Assembly (NCBI GenBank): GCA_019914995.1
Contig: CM034138.1
Coordinates: forward strand, 6,578,535-6,642,534
Direction: 5' to 3'
Length of the DNA stretch: 64,000 bases
DNA from: Acanthochlamys bracteata
Lineage: Eukaryota; Streptophyta; Magnoliopsida; Pandanales; Velloziaceae
Shown here: piece by piece, positions 1 to 11,446 of the stretch
Numbering within the stretch: position 1 is the stretch's first letter
Layout: every line of letters starts with the position of its first letter
The notes under the pieces: generated by a model
Database searches by the model: none
Seen by the model: only the letters and a program-made list of their open reading frames with translations
What the model was told of the DNA's origin: nothing
Position numbers and translations under genes: made by a program

Positions 1-574
1 ATATATTGAAACTTTTGATGCTACCATTTTATTATAAAAAATTTTTAAAATAAAAATAATATATACAAAAATTGAACTTGGTAGTTTTTAAATATTTTTA
101 AGAAACATTTATAATGAATTACTTAAATATGAAAAATTTTTAAAATAAAAAGTAGTTACATAAATCAGTTTTACTTTTATTTTCATGTGCCGCCTGTCAA
201 TAATAGAAGAGATAGAAATAATTTATTTTGGGCGTGTTTTTATACCATAAATTTTAGTTTTTTTAAATTTAGTTTTAATATAAAGTAAAAATAATTTAAA
301 ACCTTTTTTATTAAAGTTTTCAAAATTTAATACAAAAATAGTATCAAATTTATGTTTATAAATATTTATTACTAATTTAATTTTTTAAATTTAAATTTAT
401 TTCCAGATAAACATACCTTTGACTCCCCTCTTTTTCTTTCTTTCTTTGTCCTTTTCTCTACTCACTCCATCTCCAGTAGCCACCACCCGCTTTTCTCGAC
501 AAATTTTTTCTTCTTTCTTTCTCTGTTATTCTTCTTATTATTTCTTTCATCTTAAACTCTGAAACAAATCATCA
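1..574 (+). promoter_or_regulatory. Upstream region and 5' UTR of the HACL gene
   Basis: Positions 1-420 are very AT-rich with no coding signal. From about 421 to 574 the plus strand turns pyrimidine-rich (runs of CT and TTTC), as is usual for plant 5' UTRs, and leads directly into the ATG at 575. No single TATA box can be picked out from the many AT-rich stretches. Confidence 0.5.
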
Positions 575-3500
575 ATGGCTTCACCGGACCAATCTCTCTC
601 TTCGCTTACTCTCAACGATGACCACAATCAGAACCGAAAAACATCATCATCATCATCATCGCCAGCAGCTGAAGCAGTTATCGACGGCAACTTTCTCACG
701 GCTCTGTCCCTGTCCACTTTCGGAGTCCGGCACATGTTCGGCGTCGTCGGTATTCCAGTAACCTCTCTAGCTTCTCGCGCCGTCGCCCTCGGCGTCCGAT
801 TCATCGCCTTCCACAACGAGCAGTCTGCAGGCTATGCTGCTTCAGCTTACGGATACTTATCTCAAATTCCAGCTGTACTACTCACAGTCTCTGGTCCCGG
901 TTGTGTTCACGGCCTCGCTGGGCTCTCGAACTCATTTGCTAACGCTTGGCCTTTGCTAATGATCTCTGGCTCCTGCGATCAAGCGTACGTCGGTAAAGGC
1001 GATTTTCAGGAGCTTGATCAGATCGCCGCCGCCCAACCTTTCGCTAAGCACGTCGCTAAAGCTAACGTTATTTCAATGATTCCGAAGCTTGTCTTTGAAT
1101 CTTTGGCAATCGCTGTCGCTGATAGGCCTGGCGGGTGTTACGTTGATCTCCCGACTGATGTGCTCCATCAGACCATTCCCCGATCTGAAGCTGATAAATT
1201 GATATCCGAAGCTGCTGTAGCTGCAGCCAACCGTGGCGGTTCCCCTCTCAATAGACTTCTTTCAAATACGAACAGTGATGTTATTGAACAGGCTGTTTCT
1301 TTGCTCCGGCACGCCGAAAGGCCACTGATTGTGATAGGAAAGGGCGCAGCATATGCTAGGGCAGAAAATGCTATCGCCAAATTGGTGGAGACTACTGGGA
1401 TCCCTTTCCTTCCAACGCCAATGGGGAAGGGGGTGTTGCCAGATAATCACGAGCTTGCTGCTACTGCTGCCAGGTCACTTGCAATTGGGCAATGTGATGT
1501 AGCTCTTGTTATAGGAGCTAGACTCAATTGGCTTTTGCATTTTGGTGAGCCGCCACGGTGGTCTAAGGACGTTAAGTTTATACTTGTGGATGTGGCCAAG
1601 GAGGAAATTGAGCTGCGAAAGCCGTCCCTTGGATTGGTTGGGGATGCAAAGCAGTTGGTGGAAATGATCAACAAGGAGATCAAGGATGATCCTTTCTGCC
1701 TGGGGAAATCTCACCCCTGGGTTGAGGCAGTTTCGAAGAAGGCGAAGGATAATGCTGCAAAGATGGAAGCACAATTGGCAAAGGATGTCGTGCCCTTCAA
1801 TTTCTACACTCCGTTAAGAATCATCAGGGACGCCATACTTGCTGAGGGTAGCCCTGCGCCAATACTTGTCTCAGAGGGAGCGAACACGATGGATGTAGGA
1901 AGAGCAGTGCTGGTACAGAATGATCCAAGGACAAGGCTGGATGCTGGGACTTGGGGCACGATGGGAGTTGGCTTGGGCTACTGTATTGCAGCTGCAATGG
2001 CATACCCTGACAGGTTGGTGGTTGCTGTGGAAGGGGATTCTGGATTTGGATTTAGTGCCATGGAAGTTGAGGTAATGCATTCTTTTGTCAATTTGAAGAT
2101 ATCTACTATGTCTTTCCTTTTTGCATGAGCAAAATATAATCAGGCTGTTTCAGTACACATGCTCTTTTTATACTTGAGTTGATCTCTTTCAATCATTTCA
2201 TAAAGTTAAATGAGTATACTTTGTTCTGTGACCTTGTACACAACTTCATACATGACAAAAGTTGAAACTTGCTACTGCTCAAGTTGAACTTTTCACTGTC
2301 AATGTTGAAGTTCTCACTGCTCTAAGCTCGAATTTACTGCCAAATTAAGCGCTAGAAGTTCAATTTGAGTGGGGATAAGTTGAATTTAAGCAGTGACAGT
2401 CGTGTATAAATTTGTTACATTGCTCAAGTCAAATGTCGAAGAATGTTAAATGTGAAAGGCTTAAGTTTAGGAATATAGCTAGAGGGAGCCTGTTGATTCA
2501 TTCTTGGCTCCAAGTCTTTCCTGAAGGCCTTTTTCGTTTAGAGATGCTTCATTCTGTTGTATAGTGAGGGAAGCTCAAATTATGAAACATGATACTGCTA
2601 CTATTAAGAACTAATAAAAACAAGAAACAAAAAAATGAAAATGGAGCATAATTCTTTTGAGTTATGTATAATATCCTCCACCTACTTGTTCCTCATTTGG
2701 TTTTCTCAAGACTCTCTTCTCTACTCCCCTAATTAATACTTGATAAATACTTTCCACCGGTCCAATTGCACCTGCATGCATTTATGCTAAGGTACAAAAC
2801 TGGATCTCCTGAGCAATTGTTAGTAGCATCTCAAATACATGATTAGAAAGATGAGATAGTTCCTAAAGTTCGTGCCTCTACGACTTTCTTTTATCCTGAT
2901 CAAGTGTGCTTCTTTATGTTATACCTGTATAGATCCTTGTATAAATTTTTTGAAGTTAGACTGGAGCAATCTAAACCAATGCCCTGGGACAAGAAAGTTA
3001 CGCTGTTTTCTCCAAAAGTTTACCATCGTATTGCAGTAAGATAAGTATGCAAATGAATTTAATCATGTAGCCGTAGAACTGTTCTCTCTTCTGTTTCAAA
3101 TAGAGGAAAAGACAATTCATGTATTCTCGTTCTAGAATGTTAGCTTGCATTCTTTTGAAGTTTACAAGTAAACAGTCAGCTATGTCTGTGTATTGTTTCA
3201 CGAATTGTCATAGGTTAAGGCACTTGTTTGACAAAATGCTGGAGCATTTGGTGACTAAGTTTACCCTTCTCTGGCTTCAGGTTAATGTGTATTGCATATA
3301 AAAATGTTATATCATAATTGTCATTATTAGTAAGTTCAGAGCAAGGTCTTAAAGCCGGTCTGACTGAAACTTTGACTATATCAATTCTGCAAAGGTTTCA
3401 TAATATCTGTCAATGTATTAAATACTGCCCACATTCTTGGTTAAGACACTCGGTGCAAAAATGCAGAACCACACCCATAGATATTCAGCTTGTGGTCCAA

Positions 3501-4497
3501 CCGTGGCTCTTATTTACCATGACTCAATTTCAAATTCCCAATCAACACAATTTGAGTACAGAAACTTCAACACAAAGTGGTAGAATTCAGGCATGAACCA
3601 AGTAATAGGATTTATCTTCTCCATAGGTCCAGCCCACTACTATGCTTACACAGCCCTAGCCCTTTCTGCTTTTTGAACCCATATTGTTCTCCAGTTGTAA
3701 TGGTGGCATAGTCTTAATAGCTAATAATGTCACTCTTATCTCATGGGAATAGAACCCTGGAAGTTGCTGGGTTTAATGCATTTAGCAATTATTAGTCAAC
3801 TTGTTTGAAATTTCCAATTTGTTGCGATAACTATACAAGATAAACCTGAACAAGGATTTGCCCTTCGTATGTATATATGTTAAGTTGAGCATGATGAATA
3901 TCCTAGTTCCTTTATACGGCTCCTCAAGATTTCCTACTTATATTGAAGTTATTTGTGACAATCTGTAGGTTTTTTAACAAGATTCTAATAACTCAAGCTA
4001 ATTTTATGTGAACTCATGATTAAGTTATGGTATATATCTCAAGGTATTTTCAGCTGGTGGATCTAGTTCCATGGTTTCTTTGATGCTACTGCAGTAGTTC
4101 TTTTGTTTTACCAAATTAGTTTTTAACTGTAGAAGTATAAATGTTGCATAAACAACTTGTGATTTTTTCTTATGTTCTGTAGACATTGGTGAGGTACCAA
4201 TTGCCAGTTGTGGTGATTGTGTTCAACAATGGTGGAGTATATGGTGGCGATCGAAGAAATCCAGAAGAAATAACTGGACCGCATAAAGAGGACCCAGCCC
4301 CGACCTCATTTGTTGCAAGTGCAGGTTATCATACTCTTATTGAAGCCTTTGGAGGGAAGGGGTACCTTGCAGGAAACCCTGAAGAACTGAAGTCTGCTAT
4401 CGCTCAATCATTTTCAGCACGTAAACCGGCCGTGATCAATGTCATTATAGATCCCTATGCTGGTGCTGAGAGTGGCCGAATGCAACATAAAAACTGA
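575..4497 (+). CDS. HACL: 2-hydroxyacyl-CoA lyase / oxalyl-CoA decarboxylase (two exons)
   Basis: Exons 575-2071 and 4183-4497 are joined in phase 0 across a 2.1 kb GT-AG intron and give 603 residues. The protein is a thiamine-diphosphate-dependent enzyme of the acetolactate-synthase fold. Visible are the N-terminal ThDP domain with the catalytic glutamate at residue 82 (FHNEQSAGYAA), a central domain (about 225-350) and the C-terminal cofactor motif, GDS at 487-489 running to NN at 514-515. Family members cleave 2-hydroxyacyl-CoAs to formyl-CoA and an aldehyde, and decarboxylate oxalyl-CoA. The first ATG after the pyrimidine-rich leader was chosen as start. The roughly 35 N-terminal residues before VIDGNF are Ser-rich and look disordered, making it longer than the usual 570 or so residues. 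The C-terminus ends HKN, not a canonical SKL-type peroxisomal signal, so cytosol or peroxisome cannot be decided. The last exon and 3' flank are repeated in inverted orientation at 11447-12088. Confidence 0.93.
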
Positions 4498-4884
4498 ACC
4501 ATGCACGGTGTTGTCTAAAGCAGTAGTTAATATAGGTATTGTATTGTTTGTTCAGCAAAATTTCCAAGCCCTTTTGTACTGAAACCATAATTGCCAAACA
4601 ATGACTTCGAGGAAATAAAACCATGTACCTTATGTTGGTCAAATGGGAAGCTGCTTTGTTAATCCTCTTGCCAGAAAGGTAACGCTAAAGACTTCCCATT
4701 GTGTTGCCATTTTCTCTGTTGTATATCTTCTGTTCCATGCCATCAAGTGAATGATATATTTTGTTTGATTCTTACTGCTGATTACGTTCTTGTGCGTGGT
4801 ATAAATGGGTCTTCAAGCCTTATGACCAAAATGAAGTTACACTTGACAAACACCGAATGATAGTAGTTTTGTGAAAATTTATTT
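4217..4884 (+). repeat. Left arm of inverted duplication (HACL last exon and 3' flank)
   Basis: This stretch, most of HACL exon 2 plus about 380 bases beyond the stop, recurs as reverse complement at 11447-12088. By eye the part from about 4432 rightward is about 96-97% identical to the other arm, while the exon part 4217-4431 is only about 85% identical and includes an indel. The two arms flank MULE-1. Confidence 0.85.
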
Positions 4885-5020
4885 TGAGACAAATAATGTG
4901 TATATATAGGAGTAGGTTATGTGTACATTGTGCATTGTTGGCACACATTGTGCACATCAAATCTCGATCGTTGGCTCTTGATCGCACGGTCGAGATTCAA
5001 CTCTTATTTGTTCACTGGTG

Positions 5021-5070
5021 GGATCATGTAAAGGGCACGCTCGTAATTCGCGTGCCCTTTTACATGATCC
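5021..5070. repeat. Short perfect-stem palindrome near MULE-1 left end
   Basis: Arms 5021-5040 and 5050-5070 are reverse complements with a single bulged base, around a 9-base loop. It sits just inside the left end of MULE-1 and may be a terminal structure of the element. Confidence 0.75.
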
Positions 5071-5862
5071 TGTCTCTTATCTTTTTTTTTTTTAATAAAG
5101 TTTTTCTTCATTCTTCTCCTTCGCTTATTTCTTTCGCTCCTCTCTCCCGATCGCAATTTTTGACAATCGCCGGCCGCGATTCTACCTCTATTATCTCCTT
5201 CCTTCAATTTCTATCACAATTTCTCCTCTCCCGAACCCATTCGAAACCCTAACATCGAATGGCCGCGGCGATAACATTGCCGTTACCGGCCGGCTACTAT
5301 TGTTTAAAATCGTCAATTTCTCGTTCCCACCTTCTTCTCTTCCTAATCCTTTCATTAATTTCATAAATTACGTCCGCCAGCGATGTTGAAGTTGATTGCT
5401 GCTTGTAGGAGAGATTTTCGGCTCCGTGGTAATGATTTCTACCTAAATCATCCCCGATTACTGGTATTGTAATGTCTTTAGAGTTTTTTTTAACTAATAT
5501 ATGCATTTTTATGATTTTTTGAATAATATATATTTTTTTTGTTCTGTGTTGGCGTTTCCAGTGAGGCGCCCGATCACCCGTAGGAACAAAGAGCGAGCAG
5601 ATATACTAGTTTCAAGTATATGCAATTTTGATAGGAGACTGCATAACTTTTAGATGCAACTTCAGATTGAAATTTCAATTGCAGTTATTCGATTTCAATT
5701 TTAGGTATACTAGTTTCGGTTTCAATCTCAATTTACTCTTTGTTTGTGTTCGAATGTGATGCCAGTAGGTTTATTTTTTTCTCTGTTTTTCTTTGTTATA
5801 TGCAGATGAATTAATGGCAGATTCGGGAGACCAGTGAAGACGCTCATTTTTCCTTCTTCACT

Positions 5863-6521
5863 CTGCAGTTAGAGAAGACAGTGCAAAGAGGAAAATAACA
5901 GTAAATGTTGATGTTGTTATGGAAAGAATGCCGGAAATATATCTCATATACACTGAAAATATAACTCTGAGCTTCTCTTCCTCTCTCTATTTCTTTTTTG
6001 GTATTGCTGGAAACATTGTTCGAAATGTAACTCATGTACATTAGAAATTATAACACATTGTTATCAGCTTGAATGTAACACTATAAATGTACTCCATGCT
6101 TTACGCTATGATCAGCTCTTCGTCTACGTGCGAGGAAAAGCTTCATATAAAAAAGCTTACTGTGTAATGCAATGCACGCCTTGTAATCTTCATAGTTTAA
6201 TTAATGAAATTAATTTTTCTTTAGTAAGTTTTTATTTGTGATTTGTGTAGAAGAGTAGCAATTATACTAAGTGCATGCTTGTTGTTTATTGTTTTCACAC
6301 CTGCTGCTTGCTTCCATCTTCTGCTCGGCTCGCTTGCTCCAGACCGCTGCATTAAACTCTCCTCTTCCAAACAACACCCATTAAACAGATAATAAAAAAA
6401 TTTATAACAATCAGAGAAAAAAAATAAAAATCAAAAATTAAAACCACATCTCTTCTCCTCCAAACAGTATTTATTAAGCACCAACAAAAATATTATAACA
6501 GCTCTTTAGAACATAATCTCG
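5863..6521. repeat. MULE-1 left inverted repeat
   Basis: Reverse complement of 9480-10130, with many substitutions and small indels. Recognisable shared blocks include the stretch around CGTCTACGTGCGAGG and the purine/pyrimidine block ending GCTCTTTAGAACATA. Long inverted repeats of this kind are typical of TIR-MULEs. Confidence 0.85.
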
Positions 6522-6812
6522 ATTTTATTGAAATGCTCGAAACAGAGAACACTCTTGCTCCATTCAAAACAGAGCAAGTGGAGAACCAAAAAAAAAAAAC
6601 CACCACATCATGGAAAACAAAAAAATAATATAGAATAAACAGAAAACAGTAAAATAACAGCATCTCTTTTCAAATAAGCAACTGAGAATAAATGAAGAAT
6701 AAAGGCATTTTTTGCTCTGTTAAACAACAAAGACCAAAACTACAGAGAAAAAAAAAAGAGACAATTGAATATCTAAAATATAGCTTCTATATTACAACAA
6801 ACACTTTTTAGT

Positions 6813-9060
6813 TCATACAAATTTATGTAAGAAATCATCACCAGTTGATAGTTCATCATCACTGTCTTTGTCTTTAGTGGTATTTATAGATTCAATATCG
6901 TCTCCATGGTTATCTTCAACAGCATCACTATCGATAACTGTCCAGAAAAAAATTTAACAAATGTAAACACTAACATAAATTACTATAAGAAAGTTCATTA
7001 TAAATCAAAATTCAGTAGCGGTATACTTACTTATCTTTTTTTTTTCTATTTGGATTGTCAGGACAATTTCGTTTGTTGTATTTAACACCAACCTTGTTAC
7101 AGCAAGCACATTTCCTCCATATTTTTTCTTTGGCTTTTCCAACAGCTTTTGCCAAACCGTATTTTATCCGACCGGTATTTTTGCAAACTTTTTTTCTTCT
7201 TTTTGTTTGAAAAATATTGGGATTCAAGAGTAGCACTTGAGATGCATTGACAGTTAGTTGTGAGCTATCTTTAGCAGTGCATGAATAGTCTTCTATGCTT
7301 TCATCAGTAGTGATAATTTCTGTAACGTTTGCAACATCAGTTAAAAAGGTGCATCTGTTTCACCAGCTTCATACGATATCTGTGTGGAAATCTTCAAGAG
7401 TTGGGTAGTCCTCAATAATTCAGAATTTGCGTTGCTTGGTATTGCTCTACCATCATACTCATCTCTGTATTTATTAACCCCTTTCATCCACCTTTTAAGA
7501 ATGAAGTGATTAGGTAATTCCATATCACGGGACTGAAAAATTTTTATAAATTGTCCACAACAAATGCCTACAAACTTAAACATTTTGCATTCACAAAACC
7601 TCCTTTTGTGGCATGGTTGAATTTCATCGTCCACCGACACTCATCACCCAGCACTCGAGACTTATAAATATAAGTCGTGTAGCCATCATTACTCTTAACA
7701 TCATCATATAATATATATTCAGCTTGGACTTTTTTCAAATTCTTTTTTAAACTTATCATACACATTTCTCGTGTATACTTTCGCTGCACTCTTAAAAAAA
7801 AATACATGATTGTCAACAATACGGTTAGAATGTTTACTAATATAATTCTCTTTTCTTTTCTTTTTCGATAATTTAGCCAAACATTTATCATTTTTCACTA
7901 CAAACTCCCGAATAGTTATAGTAGAGTGGAAAAATTTACCGTAAATAGAATTCATACTTTCAGAGCGCCCTGTAGTGTTTATACCAGTATAAAAAGTATT
8001 GAAGTGCTAAGCTGAAACCCACTTTTTTCGAATTTCATACATTTTCTGAAGCCACTCATTCTCCTGCAAGTTGTATATATATAACAATTCCTTCCATCTC
8101 ATCTCAAAGGAACTCGGAGTATAAGTTTCCTGAATACATATTTTCATATCTTTTTTGAACCGTGATTTCTTGAAATATATATGTGAAAGCTTTTCAGGAA
8201 ACTTTTTCAATACATACCACAAGCAAAATTGATGTCGTGTGTTCGAAAATACCTTCTCAATTGCTGCAGTCATAGCTCTATTTTGATCTGTGATAACAGA
8301 AGCTGAGGCATGTCCGTCCATTGCTGCAAGACAAGTCTCAAAAATCCAACAAAATGACTCTTCTGTCTCATCCAGAAGTAAAGCACAACCAAATGAATCG
8401 ACTGCATATGGTGATTAACTTCTGTAAACGGTGCAAATTACATTTCATACACATTCTTACAATATGTTGTGTCGAAAAATACTACATAACTAAAATATTG
8501 ATACTGCGGGCGTGATCAACCGTTTATCCAGAAAAAATTTATTGCCCTTGCTTCACTGTCCATCTGAATTGCATAAAAAAATTTTGGATCTTTTATACTC
8601 TTTTTCTTAAAAAATTCAAGCATTGCAGTTGCATCATATTGTGATCTGTCGAGTATATCTGTAACTTTGTTAACGGGTATACCTTCGTCACGAAATGAAT
8701 CAACTAATATTTTAGTAGCAGCGGGCATATTTCTACAAATGGGCATACGCATCCTCTTTGACGAACTAATTACGTTGTGATTATGCTCGTCAGTATACTG
8801 AATCACCTTCCAAAGACCAATTGGTTGTTTTGCCACTTTCATGCTCGCTGAACACCCGCATTTTACTATATTTCTATTTCTTTTTGGATTAATTTGTATC
8901 TCAGTTTCCCCATCTGTTTTCTTCTTTGTATGATCTCTATAACTTTCAAAACGCTGATAAGTCATTAGGCATTTTATCACTTCATCTGATTCTTTTCTTT
9001 TTTGCATACTTCGAATAAACGCACTAAATCCGATTGCGCTACCATAATATATATACGCTT
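6813..9060 (-). pseudogene. MULE-1 transposase (FAR1/Mutator type), decayed
   Basis: The minus strand encodes a FAR1-type zinc-finger DNA-binding domain (8516-9060, with CGCSASMK and an HNH pair), then parts of the MULE DDE domain (TDQNRAM around 8280), then a SWIM finger (7341-7640, CECKMF), a zinc-knuckle tail (7031-7236) and an acidic last exon (6813-6937). The reading frame is interrupted many times, an internal block present in the MULE-2 protein is missing after residues DILDRSQ, and the SWIM histidine is replaced (CCGQ instead of CGH). A 93-base intron (6938-7030) sits where MULE-2 has one. It is clearly related to, but older than, the MULE-2 transposase and should not be functional. 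Confidence 0.85.
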
Positions 9061-9479
9061 ATTTTGCTTGTTCAAGACTTGGAAAAATCATATTTAAACA
9101 CAATGATTTTTTCTTTTCGAGAGTTACATTCGGAGTTGTCGAAGCAGAACAACCAACCTGCTCTGTTTGGGCCATACAGAGAAAGGAGTAGCTTGTAGTG
9201 AACGTAAAAATATTGCTGCACTAGTACTGAAGAATTCTTCAATAGGAAGAAAGAAAATCTACAGTGCAAGTGGAGGATAAGGAAGAATGAATATTAGAGC
9301 AGAGGAGTAAGCCGAGAATGAGAAGCAGAGTAAGCGAGGAAAAAGATGAAAAGCGCGTGATATTACCTGTTACGCACGTAGAATACCTAGTAGGCGCTAA
9401 AAAAATATCGTAGTAACATACTTAACCATACTAATCACAATCTAAAAATTATTAAAAGAATAATTAATTTCATTAAGCC

Positions 9480-10130
9480 GAGACTATGTTCTAAAGAGCT
9501 GTTATAATTTTTTTGTTGGTGCTTAATAGATACTGTTCGGAGGAGAAGAGATGTGGTTTGATTTTTAATTTTTTTTCTCTGATTGTTATAAATTTTTTTG
9601 TTATCTGTTTAATAGGTGCTGTTTGGAGGAGGAGAGTTTAATAGAGCAGCGGTCTGGAGTAGGCGAGCCGAGCAGAAGATGAAAGCAAGTAGCAGGCGTG
9701 AAAACAATAAAAAGCAAGCATGCACTTAGTATAATTGCTACTGTTCCACACTAATCACAAAAAAAAAATTATTAAAAAAATTAATTTCATTAATTAAACT
9801 ATGAAGATTATAAGAGTGTGCATTTTATTACACAGTAAGCTTTTCTACATGAAGCTTTTCCTCGCACGTAGACGAGGAGCTGATCACAGCGTAAAGCATG
9901 GAGTACATTTGTAGTGTTACATTCAAGCTGATAATAATGTGTTATAATTTCTAGTGTACATGATTTACATTTCCAGCAATGCTTTTAGTAACACCAAAAA
10001 ATAAATAGAGAGAGTAAGAGAGGCTTAGAGTTATATTTCCAGAGTATATGAGATACATTTCCAGCATTCTTTTCATAACAACAACATTCACTGTTATTTC
10101 TCTCTTTACATCGCTTTCTCTAAGCGCAGT
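9480..10130. repeat. MULE-1 right inverted repeat
   Basis: Reverse complement of 5863-6521. An internal tandem copy is also present: the segment 9430-9480 (ACTAATCACA ... TTAATTTCATTAA) resembles 9748-9800. Confidence 0.85.
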
Positions 10131-10557
10131 GCGGTGGTTTTGCCCTCTTGGATTGTTAGTAGCCTAGCCTTCTTTTGTCATCATGTGCGTATTTAGAGAA
10201 GCGCAAAAGCAAGATAGGAACAAAGAACAAAAAATAAATTTTTTCCAGATTCGTCATTGCTTCATATAAAATGGCTGCGATGCAGGACCAACCTGCCTAC
10301 ACAGTCTAAGCAACCATGCATTCAACACATCATTCCCACATGTAGGCACTCATTCAATTGTCTTCTGTGATGCACGCAGAAGACATATTACGTATTTTCC
10401 TTCCATTCAGAAATCAAAACCAATACACTATAAATTAATATACCAGAATCAAAACTAATACTACAGAAATCAAAAGCAATACACCAGAAATCAAATAAAA
10501 TTAACCAGAAATTATATCAGCAAAAAAACAAAACAAATCAATCAATCAGAATTTCGT

Positions 10558-11250
10558 CGGAATTGAAGCACGGCTGAAATTTGTCCGGAACCGAAACAGA
10601 CTGCTGAATCAAGCTAGAATCGCCAACATCGAGCCGAAAGCGAAAAGGCAACGAATTCGAGTCGCAATCGAGCAAAAATGTGAGAAGGCTACGGAATTTA
10701 GCCGAAACCGACGAAACCGAACCGAATCGCCGGAATCGAGACGAAATTCGAGCCGGAATTGAAGCAGACTACGAATTCAAGCCGCAATCGAGTCGGAATC
10801 AACTAAACCGATCTCGAATCGTCGGAATCTCACCGGAATTCAAGCGGGAACCGAAGCAGGCGACGAATTCAAACTGCAATCGAGACGGAGTGGGACCAAG
10901 GTGAGCAAATTGAGCTGAAATCGACAGAACCGAGCCCCAAATCGTCGGGATCGAATAGGAATTCAAGCCGGAACCGAAACAGGCAACGAATTCAAGCCGC
11001 AATTGAGCGGAGTGGGACAAAGCCGAACAAATAGAGCCGAATTCGACGGAACCGAGCCCCATAACGCCATAATTGAGCCGGAATTTCAGCCAGAACCAAA
11101 GTCGAGCCCAATTTTGGCCGGAGTCGAAGCACGCGCCGCAATCGAGTCAGATTTTGTCCGGAACCGAAGCAGGCGACGAGATCTAGCCGGAACTGACGGG
11201 ATTAAGCCGGAATCGAGCGAGGAGCTCGACCGGTGCCGGAGAGCAAAAGT
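10558..11250. repeat. Degenerate tandem array, unit about 123 bases
   Basis: The plus strand repeats a unit built around GGAATTCAAGCCGGAACC and ACGAATTCAAGCCGCAATCG. Two clear copies, 10834-10956 and 10957-11079, follow each other at about 123-base spacing, with shorter or more diverged copies on both sides. It lies in the right part of MULE-1. Open frames through it on both strands follow from the repeat and are not genes. Confidence 0.7.
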
Positions 11251-11446
11251 TTGAGAAGAAGAGAAGTTTGAAAAGAGAATGGAGAGCGGAGAGAGAATAC
11301 GTAAACTCATGTGTTTATTGGAGTGTGCACCGTTGATTTAGCAAGCGTGGCTGCATCAGAACCGCTCGTTGAAAAGTGTCTACAGTTGTTGATGAGTGTC
11401 TACAGAATAGGATATATCGATATCCCACTCGATATATATATATATA

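Larger units (their letters stand above)
4908..11430. mobile_element. MULE-1, Mutator-like DNA transposon, decayed
   Basis: A 6.5 kb element lies between the inverted HACL arms. It contains a minus-strand FAR1-type Mutator transposase and a pair of internal inverted repeats of about 650 bases (5863-6521 and 9480-10130). The proposed outer ends both abut TA-rich tracts and share a weak terminal match (GGAGTAGGTTAT on the left, CGAGTGGGATAT on the reverse complement of the right). Outside the 650-base repeats the two sides differ: the left carries a UTR-like stretch with an AAACCCTA motif (about 5100-5420) and a hairpin, the right carries a degenerate tandem array. Exact ends and target duplication are uncertain because the flanks are simple TA sequence. 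Confidence 0.7.

Noticed and set aside
10680-11310. Overlapping open frames of 70-90 codons on both strands
   Set aside because: They follow from the degenerate 123-base tandem array, which lacks stops in several frames. The products are Arg/Glu/Asn-rich repeats with no family match.
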